Shown in pieces: positions 1-13,600 of a stretch of DNA of 64,000 bases. Source of the stretch: Anaspis maculata (lineage: Eukaryota > Arthropoda > Insecta > Coleoptera > Scraptiidae); NCBI GenBank assembly GCA_949128115.1, contig OX421965.1:59390012-59454011 (forward strand), written 5' to 3'. The notes beneath the pieces were generated by a model. It ran no database searches, was not told the DNA's origin, and worked only from the letters and a program-made list of their open reading frames with translations. The number at the start of each line of letters is the position of its first letter. Position 1 is the stretch's first letter. The position numbers were made by a program, and so were the translations under genes.

Positions 1-1597
1 GAGAAACGTTTTATGTTATTTTGACGTTTCTGCACTTTTGGGCTCTTTCGGGAAAATTTTACAATGGCTTCCCTACGAACCTGTTTGAGTCGCCTGCTGG
101 TTTTGTGTTTGCGGTAATGGACATTTTCAATAAAGGCGGTCTCTCTCGCACGATTTACGTCACAGCCCCCACATGACCGCAGTGTAGTGCCGCGCACTTC
201 ATAACGAACGGAGTTTACCTTGGAAATAATAGGCGCCGTTATAGCTAGACACCACCAGCTGCGCGGTACGAACGCGCACGCATCTGTCTCTCTTTTATGA
301 AAAGGTCCATTGTAGGTAGAAAGGCACAAATATAATGCGCACGCGTAACATCGGGGGAGAGAGAGATAGAGAAAGAGAGAGAATCCATTTTAAATTTTGC
401 GCTTGAAACAAAGTACCGTATGATCAAAAACTTTCCTCCTCTGGGCAGGCTGTGGTCTGGTCATTGGCAGGCAAACGAGGCTGATTTTGGCCAGGCCACA
501 GCCTGCCTAGAGGAGGAAATTTTTTGATCATACGGTACATTTTGTGCGAATTGTTGATATATGCCTATTTCAACTTTCAATCAAAGTCAAGCGTAGACAC
601 TGAAAATATAAAGGTTATTTGCAATTTAAATTACTTTTTCCCGCCACAATATGGCTACCAAAAGCGAAATGCGTTGATGAGAATTGGTTGCCATTGTTAA
701 TTGTTATCTTACTTTGATGTCATTGACAGTTCGGTTGTCACAACTCATTTCAATTTGCACTTGGCAGCCATCTTGTGTCGGGAAAATTTTATGTAAATCG
801 CGACTAGAGTTGATTTGTTGTTGCGATTGGATGCAAAATGTGCTGCGTTCTCATTTGCAAGAATAATACAAATCATAAATCGAAATAAATTGAATAAGGC
901 GAATTAACAATTTTTCAAAAATCTACAGCTACCAAATAGCTCAACACCATCATATATTCACAGCTCATTTACAAACTTCAATGGTCACAGTACGTCACGA
1001 GGCTCCACAAGAGGGTGACCAGACCAATGGCGAGGGCTCGTTTTGCGGTTTATTTTTACTGGTGCTTGATTGGTCGGCATCTACGCCCTGCGACCGCATT
1101 GCAGATTTTTCAAATCGAGGACACTTAGTTATTTCAGTGAACACAAAGATTTTGTTCATTTGATCCCATCCTGTGTAGATCTTCATTGTACGATAAAAGC
1201 ATCAGACGCATTTTTTTTGACAATGAAATTTAACAAGTCTCGGCTATCCCTCGCCAACAAAAGAACGCCCAGGTTTATTAGTTAACTTGTGTAGCATGAC
1301 TTGGAAATTTCAAAAGTTTCACTTTGTACTGGCTCTCGGCACGCCACTGGGTATTTTAAGGATCCTTTCGGACCGAGCCGGCATGCCGGTCGTTCGTTCG
1401 TAGTTTTATTGTGTGTTGTAAATAGGCATCCTCAACTAGAATGCGATGTGCTGCTTGGCTGTCGGGTTTGGGGTCCCTCTTTTCAGCCTTACCACACTAG
1501 TCACTTCGGTTTAGTCGCGTGATGATGGTGTGCCTTTCGGTTCTTCGTTCTCGGTCCCGGATAAGTAGTGTTCAGTTTTCCCGGTTTTTTCGCTGTG
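1..1597. other. 5' flank and leader region of jing
   Basis: No coding exon is visible before position 1598. The stretch holds a short GA-rich run (about 354-383), a hairpin MITE (412-539) and AT-rich sequence to about 1290. From about 1300 to 1597 the DNA is richer in GC and CpG and passes directly into the first coding exon, so it probably contains the core promoter and 5' UTR. A TCAGTT initiator-like motif lies at 1572-1577, only about 24 bases before the start codon; whether it is the true start site cannot be decided from sequence. An in-frame TAA at 1562-1564 closes the reading frame upstream of the chosen ATG. Confidence 0.4.
412..539. repeat. Hairpin MITE, about 128 bp
   Basis: A near-perfect inverted repeat. 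The left arm begins GTACCGTATGATCAAAAA and the right arm is its reverse complement, ending TTTTGATCATACGGTAC. Arms are about 45 bases with a short spacer. A related but more diverged element lies at 2698-2910. Both look like non-autonomous DNA transposon copies; no coding capacity is present. Confidence 0.6.
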
Positions 1598-1653
1598 ATG
1601 GTGCCCGAATTGCCCAACGCTTCTAGGAATATGTGCCGTCACAAAGCCAACAG
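1598..1653 (+). CDS. jing: jing coding exon 1 (start exon)
   Basis: The ATG at 1598 opens an 18-codon frame (MVPELPNASRNMCRHKAN) that ends in AG followed by GTAATA, a good donor. The exon is 56 nt, so it leaves two bases of a codon. Exon 2 at 7798 supplies exactly the missing base, giving Ser19 (AGT) and continuing in the long jing frame. An in-frame TAA lies at 1562-1564, so this is the first Met of the frame. The phase fit, GC-rich context and donor support it. I do not recognise these residues themselves, and an alternative first exon outside the window cannot be excluded. Confidence 0.6.
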
Positions 1654-4600
1654 GTAATAATTTCATTTCGAGTTAGTATTGCGAAAATAAAACCAACACA
1701 ACCAAAAACGCGGAACCTAACCCAGACACCTCGTCATTCTCGGCAGCAGACACCAACTCGAGCCTCGAGAACGAGCAAATAAACGAAAAATTGCTCTTCA
1801 TCGGCGCTCATTTATCGATTGCTCATTAAGCTCGTCTGGAGCAGTAATAACGATTAGGGAGTAGATGCAATTATCGTTTCGTAAAAAAAACTAAGTGTGT
1901 AACTGGATGGCCGATACGGGTTAGATGATGAGTTCCTTAATTAATAAATTATTGCGCACACGTGACTCACCTGAGCTTCAGCGTATCTACTTACAGCTAA
2001 TGACTGATAACGGCCATTTCCTCTCGATAAGAATCCAGCGCTTTTGCATGGCCGAACGTTATTTTTTAGTTTTCATCGAAATACGGATTCTGCTCCTCAT
2101 AACATGGTATGGTAATTCAAGATATGATTTTCGCGGTTCGACCCCAGCAACCTAGAGAAAATGTCGATCTATCTGGTCAGCAATTTGACTCATATAACCT
2201 AGTTTCTTCCCACAAATTTTAATTGTTCTCGACCAAAGAGCTCTTCTGAAATAATTAAATTTACATTAGAAAGCGTCGTTGGATTGTCATCAAGGTTGAC
2301 ATAGACAATAGGCATATCTCGTATAACCCTACAAAAAGAAATAATTTAGAGCGGTGAGATCTGGAGATGTTGGCGGCCGGCCAATTTCATCGACTAAATT
2401 AATTCGTACAGCACGATTTCCCAACCGCCCGACATTAGGTTATTAGCTATAGTACAATTCCAATTAAATGACATCTCGGGCGGCAATGAAATTTCACATC
2501 TGCGTAAGAAATAATGTGTTTTTTGAAGTCAGGGTTCATCAAACGTTCACAAAATGGTGAGAGGTTTTCATTTTGAACTTGGTTTGACTTGAAAAACGTA
2601 TTTATCTAGCGCATACGTCAAATTTTACAGCCGCCCGAAATGCCCTTCAATTTGAATTGTACCTACCTACTATTACTTATAACGAGGGTAATACCATGTA
2701 CCATATGATCAAAAACTTTTTTACTCCAGAGCTCTATGATTCTTGTTGTTGTTTTACAACACAACTGCATTTTGATAACCTCCTTGGCATTTTGCTTCAT
2801 TGACACTGACATTAAAGTATTTAGTCATGGCCAACCTTTGAAAAAGTGAAAAAGACAATAAATTTCATAGCACTCTAGAGAAAACAAGCTTTGAATTATA
2901 CGGTAGGTACATGCATACTTAAAATTCAGTTGCATGAAAAGTTTTTTAGTCTTAATAACTTTTCTCTTGGTTGTAGATTCCTAACCTACAAATCAGCGAA
3001 AACCTTGTACTCTTCTCTCACCAAAACTAATGAATGGAAAGTAATGAACTGAGTCGTGGAATTACTTTCCCGACCCGTCCCCTCACTCGGAAGGGAAAGT
3101 TGTGTGATAATGATGATGTAGGGAAAATGTTCTGACACGATAGCTGCCGAACCGTCCACTCGATCGACTTGAAATCTGGTATACAGACAAAGTCTTATTG
3201 TCAATAGTTTTTGGCTGTCAAACAGAAGTGTCACTATCAGAAATTGACAAGCTAATTCTCACGGAACTTGACTTGCGGTATGTCACTTGAAAGCTTTTGA
3301 AAAACTGCATTCAGAACTGTTAGAAGTATTGTCATCTGTCAAATGGTGAAAAATGTCAAAGTTCAAAAATTTATCATTCAGTTATTTAAAATCTATTCGA
3401 TGGATTGGAGCCAAATTCGGCAGGAAGCAACGCAACAAAAAAATCAAATAAGGACCGCAATTGCAGTTTTCCACCATTTCCGAGTCGGGCATTACGAATT
3501 TTTTTGAATTTTCTCCTGGCCGTTATCACCCAAAAGAGCCGCTCACTCGGGTTATGACCAGGGGCCCTATTTCTAGCAGGGAGTTGGTCACCCAGTGACC
3601 GCAATGCAACCCGCCTCGCCGCCTTATGTAGAAAATAGGTATTTCTGGGACCTTAGCTCGGCAAGTTCCGCGACGGAATCGTGTTAATTCGTCAAACGTG
3701 ACATGACAGCGTGCTGTTTTACCGACACGACTAAAACGGAGCGGAGGCACGAAATTTTCTTGTCCAACTTGTTCCTCAATAAAACTTCTCAATAAAAACA
3801 AACCCCATTGAATAAACCAAAAAATGTAAGGTATCTTTGCGAATGTAGACTGTCATTTTTTATTGTCCCTCAGAAATTTTAGTAGTTTCTAGGGAATTTT
3901 TCCTCTAGAGATTGCTATGCCCGTTTATCACTGAAAGAAGTGACAGATATGCAACCCATCAACTCAAAGCAAAGGAGGTGAGTCCGCTCCCTGGTTTGGG
4001 CCGGGGAGTTATGCTCCTGTCAAATTTTCCTGTCATTCTCAGGGAGGCGAGTATCGACTCCCTGCTAGAAATAGAGCCCCTGGACGACCCGCGCTCGGTG
4101 CGTCGGACTTGAGTCAGACGCTTTTTTTTCTCTGGGATCAACTTTGTTTGAAAAATTTCATTTTAAATCAAAAGGAGATTGCATTAGGCGTCGTGTATGT
4201 CTATTTTTAAAATTCTGAACAAGCAGTGATATTGACAGCTTTCCAGCCTCCCTTGACGTTTGTTATCCGTCACTTCCTAAAGGTATAGTCGTAGAAAAAT
4301 AGATCGGCATTGTTCGTACTGCATTTCAATAGGCACATTCTTGATCAAATAAAATTCTTCAGTCGACCCAGTTTGTCAACCAAAGTATCGGAACTAAGTT
4401 CTGAATAATTAAAACTTCGATCATTTTTAAGCTTCCGTATACTTGACTTGAAAACAAAAATCGAAATTTCTTAATGACTCCCACTCATCATCCAATTCCC
4501 CCAAACTTGACAATGGTGGGTGACGTCCTGAAACGCTCGTAAAAATCGATTACTTAGTTGCGTAATTGCCGTCGGTTCCCTTAATGATTATTTTATTGCG

Positions 4601-7600
4601 GTGGAGCCGGCAGAGATTTTGAGCGCGATTTAAATAGCGGAATGTGTTGGCGAAATTGCGTACAGGTGGCAGCACTGCAAAGGTCGCCGTTCCCATGATC
4701 GACCAAACTCGCCGCTGCCTCTTGCTGTGACGGGTCGGTTGAATCCTCTTCTCTTTCGTTGTTGCCTTTTTCATTTTTTGTTGCGTTGTAATCCCGGTGT
4801 TCAACTCTCACAGGGCATCACACGCATTCCTGGCGTTGCAGAGTTATTGCTGATTATCTTTCTGCGGCCGGTGTGAGAATTTTTCTTGTTAGGTACAGGC
4901 GTCCGGTTTCACTACCTACTACCACACTATAGGTAACTGTTATTACTTGGCCGTGTATTTATTGTCCAGTCAGGTGGCAATAAAGGCGAACATCTCTAAT
5001 AAACATTAGGCACGTGCACGCGACTTCCTTTCGAGGGGCGATTTTTCAAAATTTCCAGCAGTAATAATTGATAGGCATTCCGAGTAGGTGCGTAGCTGAT
5101 GGAGGTATTCGCTGAGAGAATTTGAATTGAGCTGAAACCGCACTAGAATTTGATGAATGCTGATGTGCGGAGCACTATTCCTCTAAATTATCGTTATGTA
5201 GACGTATTGTATTCTCCTTTCCCTGTTTTCGATACTTCTGAACCATACAGCTTATTCCTTGGTTTATTCTGTAACCAACAAAAACTTAAAAGTAATTTTT
5301 CTAGCTCCACAGGCTATTCATGTCGATGAAGTTGATTTTCAATTTTTTTGCTTATGGGAGCTTGAGCTACGTAGGATCTTTTCAACTTTTCTCTATCCGA
5401 CATAAAGACGAAGGTTCTTGTCTAAGTATGTACCCCCCTTGGATTTGGCTCTGGTATCCCTCACCCTTTAACTGGGCTCTTCTGCCTGTTGGATATAGTA
5501 TAATCTAATAATAGATAAATAAATAAATAAACAAATAAATAGGGGACCTACAGTATAAAGTGGATTCTGAACCACGGAGTGACTGTCGAGAGGTAGCACT
5601 TATTCCAGAGAAGTTTTCTTGGTTTTCATATTCGGAAGACTTGACTACAGTCTAGCTGAAATAAGGCTTATAAATAGGTGGGTAGGTAAGTAGGTATTGT
5701 AGGTACCAAAAACTGTCATGGAAAAAAAAAAAATTTCAACTTGACCGTGAATAACAACGGACCGATCATGTCAATAGGACTGTGTATCTTACGTGTTATC
5801 CGGGCCCATGCGCGTAGAATTAGGCGCTTGATATGAAACTTCCAGACAAATAGCGTCTGTTAACACGTAACATTATCAGAAAAACTATCAATAATCGTTT
5901 GTGTAAGTGAAATTTTCAACTATTGATGCTCACTGTTTGTGAGTTGTGAGACTGATGTTATTTCAATCTTTTAAACATGAAAAACAATCATTTTGAAGGT
6001 GGAATAGGAAGGCACGCTTTCGGTTCTTACAAGAAAGAATGGAAATAAACACTGCGTCATGACAAGTGTAGAAGCGAGAGTCGATACGATGAAGAAAAAG
6101 GTTTAATTTTATTCCGTTTCCGCGAACACGTGGCGTGGAAGTTTTGGTCAGGGCCCTCTCCGAATCTCCTCTAACTGAAAGCCTCTGAGGCCAAAGGTAG
6201 GCGAGCCGCGAGAGCCACTCTCATATGGTACGTTTCAGGCAATCCTTGCTACATGAATGTACTGCGGATTGCATAAGACTATCCGGCCCAGAAGCTAGGC
6301 AGGAGAACGACAGAAGCCGTATTCGGGGTTGCCAAGTGAACAAGAAATATAAATTTCAATTACTTCGATATAATAATTTCCCAATTTTGAACTTTCATTC
6401 CGTATGGTGTCAGATTCCATAACTAGAAGAGCGCAAGGAAACATCTTGCAAAACAAATTGATTTTATAGTGACTATTTGAGGTGACAGTATATGTAATAT
6501 AACGTATTATTGGTAACGGCGGCCATGCCAAATCTGACAACATCGCGATTAACAGACTGTGGATCATTTGCGAAGTAAACAAGGAACTTCCAATATTTTC
6601 ATTATTTTGTAAAAAAGAACTATACAAAATAGAAATTTGGCTTGCGACTGGTTCTTCTTCACATTTTGAATAACTTTTTTGTATCTATCTGGAGACTTAG
6701 TCATGAAATAGCCTGGTATTCCATAGAAAAGTCGATATTTGTCTGGATGTTTCAAATTTGGCACTAAATAGCGACAGTTGCCTCCATGTTGCATCTGCGC
6801 CGTCGGGTCAGGAGAACGCACTATCCTGTGGGATGTGGGCCAGTAACCAATGAAAGCTTACACCATTGTTATCGACCAGTTGTCAAGTACAATCGGTCTT
6901 CGATGCCCTCTTGGCGTTCTCTTGTGGATTTATATGCACGTTGCTTCTTCTTCTCGTGCAGCAGGTCGATAAGCCACTACTTCCGGTTTCCGGAACGGTT
7001 TCCTCTAGACTAGTACCTTTTGATAGTTCGTTAGGTCTTCTAAACCGACCAATGAATAAACGGCCGGTATCATCCTTACGAATCTGCGTATACACCGTAT
7101 TGGTAGGTAGGTGTTTCGATTCGACTTGCGAAAATAACTGATTGCGTCGAACAGCCGTCGAAATTTCTGTTGCGTGACTTCTGGGACACCTTGCGGCGTA
7201 TTATGAATACACTTAGAATGACGGTGTTGAAAAATCCACAATAGCGCTAATTAAGATGTCTTATTCGATTTTACATATTTACACGTGTAAATATCAATCA
7301 GTATGCAAAATTTCCAGCAGTGCGAGTTTTGATAAGGTAGAGTGAACATTTTCGAGGAAGCCAAGACTATGGCTGAGCTTCTCGTTTTACGGAGCTGGGA
7401 GCAAGCATCAGGTACTTATTCGAAATCGGCGTATTTCAAATCGACAATCCCGATGTTGAGGTTTACATACTTATGCACTTTCGTCACCGATAAAATTTTA
7501 ATCGTCCATTGGTTTGATTGGCTTTCGGAATAGATTTTGCTCGATTCCATTTGTTCAAAAAGTTTGGTTTATTGGCTTCTTTTGTACTAGGTTAGGTATC

Positions 7601-10600
7601 TAATAAGAAATCCAGTTTACTTACAAAGTAACTACCTAATTAAGTTAAGTAACTATACAAAATTTAATGAGGAGTAACCGCATTCCGTCCTTCGCGATGG
7701 TAAATTGTTGGTTCGGTACCTTGAAACTTTATTGTGTGCTTTGTTTTATGTTGTAATAATGTGGGCAAAATGGCTAAAGTTGTTTTTCGTGTTGCAGTGG
7801 CGTGGCTGTGTTGAGCTGCACGGATTGCAGCGCGAGCAGCACAGCTTCGAGCGACATCACCGATCCGGGATCGCCGTTCAGCACCGCGTCCAGCCACTCG
7901 GAAGATTCCGGGTCCGGATCGCAGCCAGCCTCCAAAATGCCCCCGACACAGACCGCCCACCACCAGCCTTGGCCGTGGAGCGCCGAGGATGTCCCGTCGA
8001 TGAAAAGATCCCTACACCAAGAAAAGACTGCTTTCTCGAAACGACTCAAGTCTACCAGCGAGGACAACACGAATACTAGCCAACAATCACCGCCATGCCT
8101 AAATACAGCAACGCAAACGATAGGAGTTCAATGCAACAACAACAACAACAACAACAACAAACCGCTAGGCAAGGGCTGTGACGTCCCCAGTCTCAACAAG
8201 AAGTCCAAACAGCAGCAGCAGAAGTTCGAAACGACCAAGCAAGGCAAGATAACCGAGTACTTCAAATCGCAAGTCAAGCTGCATGTGATCAAAAAGGACA
8301 TCATGAAGGACGGAACCAGCGTGAATGCTAATCTAAGTAATAAGAAATACATTTCACTAGTCGATCAGCAAACGCAATTCAACGGGATCCGGCCTTCGCA
8401 AAGAAGCGCGTCTAGGAGGACCAGCGATCAAATCAAGAGTAGAAAAGTGTCGCAAGTCACTGTGCACAGGAAGATACTTCCGGCGCCCAGCAAAATGCCA
8501 GAGATGACCATCAATCATCACCACAACATGACCGGATTGACGCCCACAGTGACGCTCACCGCCGTCAGCTTTCCTCCGAATCTGACGTATCTGCACACCA
8601 AGTCGACCAAACCGCCCGAAAGCATTTTCAACATAAACATGCCACAATTCACCACCATCACCAGTGACAAAATCAACACGATACCGTTGATCAGTCGAAC
8701 TCCTTGCTTAAATGTGATACATCAACCGGTGCAGAAAATCACCACGATAAATAATTTTAATTGTATGAAGTTGAACGCAACGGTAGTGCCTATCGTGAAG
8801 CTCAACACCCTGCCCACGAGGTTGAATGGAACGGCACCGGGCCTGGCGAACGTCGCCCTCAGCGTCGAGACGGCCATGCCGACGGTACTGACGGCAAAGC
8901 CGAAGGTGGACGTGGCCGCAGCCGCGAACCTCGTCAATCTGACGACACCAAAGCAACACGCAACACCAACGGCAGCCGGTCCGGTCGTCGTGGATGGGGC
9001 TTCGCAGGCGAAATGCCGAAACCCTCAGCAGCAGCAGCAGCAACAGCAGGAAGTGCACAGGCTGCCGAACGGGCTGTGCAGGACGGAGGAGAAGTCGCCG
9101 TCGCCCGATTCGGACAGCGGTATCTCGTACAAGGACCACCTGGAGGTGGCCGTCGCCGACGAGACGCCGCTGATGGCAGCCGTTCCGCCGCTGAAGTCGC
9201 CCATCCTTTCGCAGCCGAAGACGATCAGGTTTCCTGCGAAAAAGCGCGAGATCAAGGACGAACTGAAGGACACCAAAACCACACACACCTCCGAGTCCGG
9301 CCTGTGTAGGTGGGCCGAATGCAGCGCACAATTTGACACCAGTGGGGCCTTATTAGAACATCTACAGGTTGGTATTCATATAAGTCGAGAGTTGCTACCA
9401 ATGAAATGGCTAGACAAGGTGGAGAAATACTACATGTGACGATAGACGATGCTTTTGCTACCACAATCCTCGAAGCTAAATAATCCAACCTAAGGTAGAG
9501 AAAGAGAGGGAGAGAAAGAAGGGTGAGAGTAAGACACCATTAGCAAGTGTACCCCATTCACGTTGTAAATTCAGTATTGGCACTTTTTTAATTGATCGTG
9601 CGCCCTGACGTGGAGGGATGCGATGGCCACAACTTATTTTTTTTGAAAGTCCCGCGAAAAATGTGTTTAAGGAAACCTGACTCATTCAACTGAGTACTTC
9701 ACTCTCAAGATTGCACGATCGGTAATTGAAAATCCCGGCGGTAGCTCGTTGGGCTCCGTTCTGGCTTCAAACCCAGAGGTCTGGAGCTCGAATCCTGCCG
9801 GGGGAGGTGACATTGGCATTTCTGTATGCGCTCTCTAGTACTTTGGCATGTAAATACTAACCGAGCGGTCACGTCAAGGGAAAAAGGGTGGAACGGAGGA
9901 AGTCACCGAAGGGCGCAAATAAGCTAGTACTTGATGCACCTCTGAAAACTTAATTAAAAAAATAATACCAATTGAAAAAGTAACATTACTCAATCAAAAC
10001 GTGAATGGCATTTAGCGTTTTAGATTAGTTAACTTGGCTTGTGTGGTAAAAGGAAAGCAGCTATACCTCCGGTTCCACCAAAGTTTTATGAGCGGATTAA
10101 ATCTATCACGCTGATAGTTCCTATGCACCAGCCAATAGCATGGCCAGTTGCTCAGGGTACCCATTCACCTACGGCCGGCCAGAAAATTTTCTACCAAAAA
10201 TGACCTGAATAATGGTTTACCGTCAAAAGTAGTTGCCGGTAGGTGTGTAGGTACCCTTCCGCCAGAAAACTTTTGACGGCAAAACATTATTCGGGTCATT
10301 TTTGGACGAAATTTTTTTAGCCGGCCGTCCATTTCCGGCTGTCGGCCGGTAGGTGGATGGGGGCCCTTAGTTACTATAAGAGTGATAAATTAAATTTGTT
10401 GATAAAAGTTTGGTGGAACCGGAGGATAGTGGTCACATTTGTTCACGATATTATCATATTTCCAAGTTATAGGGTAGGATCGCGTCAAAATTCTCCCGTT
10501 CTACCATGACACCTGACAGATTCACCACGTTGCGTTGGGTTGCACTTTGTATCTAGTCATTTCGTTTGTTGTCACTATATAACTAGTGAAAATAGCTGAA

Positions 10601-13600
10601 GGATAAAGTGCTTTGACATGGAACTAGTTTTTTGCGGATCTTTTCTGAACTCCAGAGGAGAAAAGAACAACGCTTGTGAAAACTATCATGTTATTCCTGT
10701 TATGGAGCTCAGGCTGCTGCTCGTTACGTTAAACGTCAAAAAAAAGACCATGGAGCTTCTCTCCGATCTTTTTTCGATTAGTCAAATTCAAGTTGCACAA
10801 AAAATCGTAATTCCCTGCCATAGGGGATTCGTTTTACATTACTAGCGTAAAAGTAAAAGCAAAGCGTTTTTTAAACAATCTCCACGGTAGTCGATCCCAT
10901 TCTACAGAATGATCATAAGAACTTGCTATAACAATCCAATAACCATAAAGTTGAAACGGCAGATAAGGAAAAGGCAAATTGATATATCCTAGCTAATCTT
11001 TTTGTAAGTTGTTGTAGGTCGTTTGAATAGAGAAGTGGCCCCCAGTTCTTAGCGCCAATGTGCAGTTAGCCAACATTCATTCATACGAAACGACCCAGAG
11101 AACTTTCAATTGGTCCAGCGGAATGTTGACTTTGCTCGATGGGATCTTCTCTCTTCAAATGAGCCATATTATGACCATGACCCTTGAGTGTTTTGAGTCC
11201 GTAGCTCTGAAATTTTTATTCAACGCAATACCTTATTTTTGACTTATTGCAAGCTATTTGCCATCTGAACTTCGTAATCTAATCCGAGTTGCTAGTGGTG
11301 CCCCCCCTTGCATTTTCTCGCTTTTCTGAACTTAGATTATACTACTAAGTTCAGATGGCAACTAGAACTCACTTACTGTGTTCTTGTGCATGGACATGTT
11401 GATTATACAGGGTGATTAATTCGCGGGCGCAGGCTCCATCCAGTCCGTTGTAACGGAATCATCAGGGAGTCGGGAAAAATATTTAGTAAAAAATATTTGT
11501 CGTAAGTTCTTAGACTTGATAATGGTTACCTTTTCTGGTTCCTTTTGTCAAACTCCGCATCCACGAATTGCGAATCACTCTGTATTGTAAGCATTATTAT
11601 TTATTCTAAAACACAAAAATGCTTATTTACTAGGAATGGCTAGGAATGCAATAAGTGGCATAATATATGTACATACCTACGTCAAAAATTGCATTTTTCA
11701 CCATTATTGTATAGTAGTTACATGGAGCTGAGATAATTACATCAGTAATCATAGATCAGTAATTGGATTAACTATAAAAATAAAATCAGGTTCTTAGATT
11801 ATTTGTAAGAATAACCAAGTAGATGATAACTTCGAATTGCTCTCGGAATTGCTAGTAAATAATTGATCGTACTTTTGGATTTGCTACATTTGAATGGAAG
11901 CCTTACAAAGAATACTTTCACTGCAAGTGACTTTTACCTCGGGTTCCACCAAACTTTTATCAGCGTGATAACTTTATCACTCTGATAGTAACTAAGCAAC
12001 CGGCTATCCTATTGGCTGGTGCATAGCAACTATCAGCGTGATAGATTTAATCTGCTCTTAAAATTTTGGTGAACTTTATCACTCTGATAGTAACTAAGCA
12101 ACCGGCTTTCCTATTGGCTGGTGCATAGCAACTATCAGCGTGATAGATTTAATCTGCTCTTAAAATTTTGGTGGAATCCGAGGTGAATGTATCAATTTGA
12201 GAGCTGCTAGTTACTAGCTAAAATTTCTTAGGAAATACCGGAATGATAACTACTCTGAAGTATGGAAGAGAATGTCTAAAATAACACTGTAAAGTCTAAA
12301 CGTACTTCGTCATTGTTAATGAGGTGTCATCCAAAATTCGGTATTGAAAAAAACTACTTCAAATAAAAAAAATTACTAATTATCAAGAAGTGACTGAAGC
12401 ATTCAGCAGTTGAAGGAACATGTTACATAGATGCATGAGATTATTAAGGATTAAGATTTTAAAGTATTTTTAATACCGAATTTTTAACTAGAGCATTTTT
12501 AACAATACTTTTTCAACATTATGCCCAGTGAAAATTTGTTTAGTTATGTTTTTGGGTGTATCTTTGAGCTTGCTGTTTGATTGCCCAGGAGATCATTAAA
12601 AATATTACACATCCATAAGTAATCAGGAATTGCCTACTGGGTATAAATATTAACTTTGCAAAGAGATTTGCTTGTATACTTAACAATTTGCCACTACAAC
12701 TAACAGGAATGTCGCACTTCACTCAACTGGTTATTTTCCGCATTTGTATACATTAGCGAAAAATACTAAAGGAAAATGAAAATGGATTCCTTTTTTTCGG
12801 AATGGTGAAGTTGAATCTGCTCACCAGTTCACCACTATTATAATATTTCTAATAAGACTAGTTAGATCCATTGATATGTTCGGTTTAGAGATTAATCGAG
12901 AATGAAATTCAATTTGGAATCCAGGCTGTTGGAAATATAAGCTTGGTTCATTATTTTCTTTTCTGTCCGTTTTCTAGACTATTATACTGCAGATCTTCTC
13001 AATAATTACGTAAGCCACCGAGAAGCATAGTTGCAATGTATAATAACGGTTAAATTCTTTCATTACTCAACAGTCAACCAGCAATACCGATTAAGTACCG
13101 TCTAAGTTTTTTTGCTTTTACCTTAACTAGGTAAATCTTGAGCCCACAAGGTTATAATATTATACTTGGTTAAATTATTTTCAATCTGCTGTAGAACTGT
13201 GGCTGATGTGATGTTTTACTGCAAAACTAAGATGCATTCTTTCAAAAAAAACAAACAAGTCAGTTGAATCCAAAGTCAGTTTCTGAAACATCGCTTTGAG
13301 AACAGGTACTTGAACTCGGAGTACCTACCTACATATGAAAAAGGTAGTCACGAAACCACAAATGATAGTTTAAGCCTATAATCACTGACTAACAGGACAC
13401 GGGCAGTGCGGCAGTTCATTATTTTCTTCTGCTCATTCTTATCCAAATGCTGTCCCTTCTTATATGGCAGGTATCGTACAGAATAAGCACATTCGAAACT
13501 TTGTTTCTGCAATATTTTTATTGCTGTCGTTTGGAATACATCACCGTTACATTTTCCATCAGGCACTTGCAAAGTTTTAATTACCTTGCAAGTTTTATAA

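Larger units (their letters stand above)
1654..7797 (+). other. jing intron 1 (6.1 kb)
   Basis: Starts GTAATA and ends TTTTTCGTGTTGCAG. It is mostly AT-rich sequence. Contents I can name: a diverged MITE (2698-2910), a TIR-bounded element (3558-4083), a GC-richer island (about 4550-4880), an AAAT-type simple repeat (5513-5541) and a moderately GC-rich segment at about 6780-7240 with no recognisable protein. First introns of developmental regulators often carry enhancers; that role is inference here. Confidence 0.6.

Noticed and set aside
2141..2156. Second SINE B box (GGTTCGACCCC)
   Set aside because: No A box at the required distance and no tail.
6883..7241. Two overlapping minus-strand frames in a GC-richer part of jing intron 1
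   Set aside because: They suggest an old transposon-derived piece but I could not match any block of a known transposase or reverse transcriptase.
8761..9309. 182-codon + strand frame overlapping jing exon 2
   Set aside because: It is a shadow of the jing frame in GC-rich coding sequence; its Arg/Gly/Ala composition is the usual product of reading that exon out of frame.
8708..9331. 207-codon minus-strand frame opposite jing exon 2
   Set aside because: Antisense shadow; Arg/Leu/Cys-rich with no family resemblance, and no splice or promoter context.
9368..9439. Continuation of the jing exon 2 frame past CAG/GTTGGT to a stop at 9439
   Set aside because: Zinc finger 1 lacks its last histidine here and is completed only by splicing to 13821; readthrough would lose all fingers.
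9734..9802. Functional tRNA gene
   Set aside because: The A box is one base short, the T stem has a mismatch, the anticodon would be UCA, and a SINE body and A-tail follow directly.
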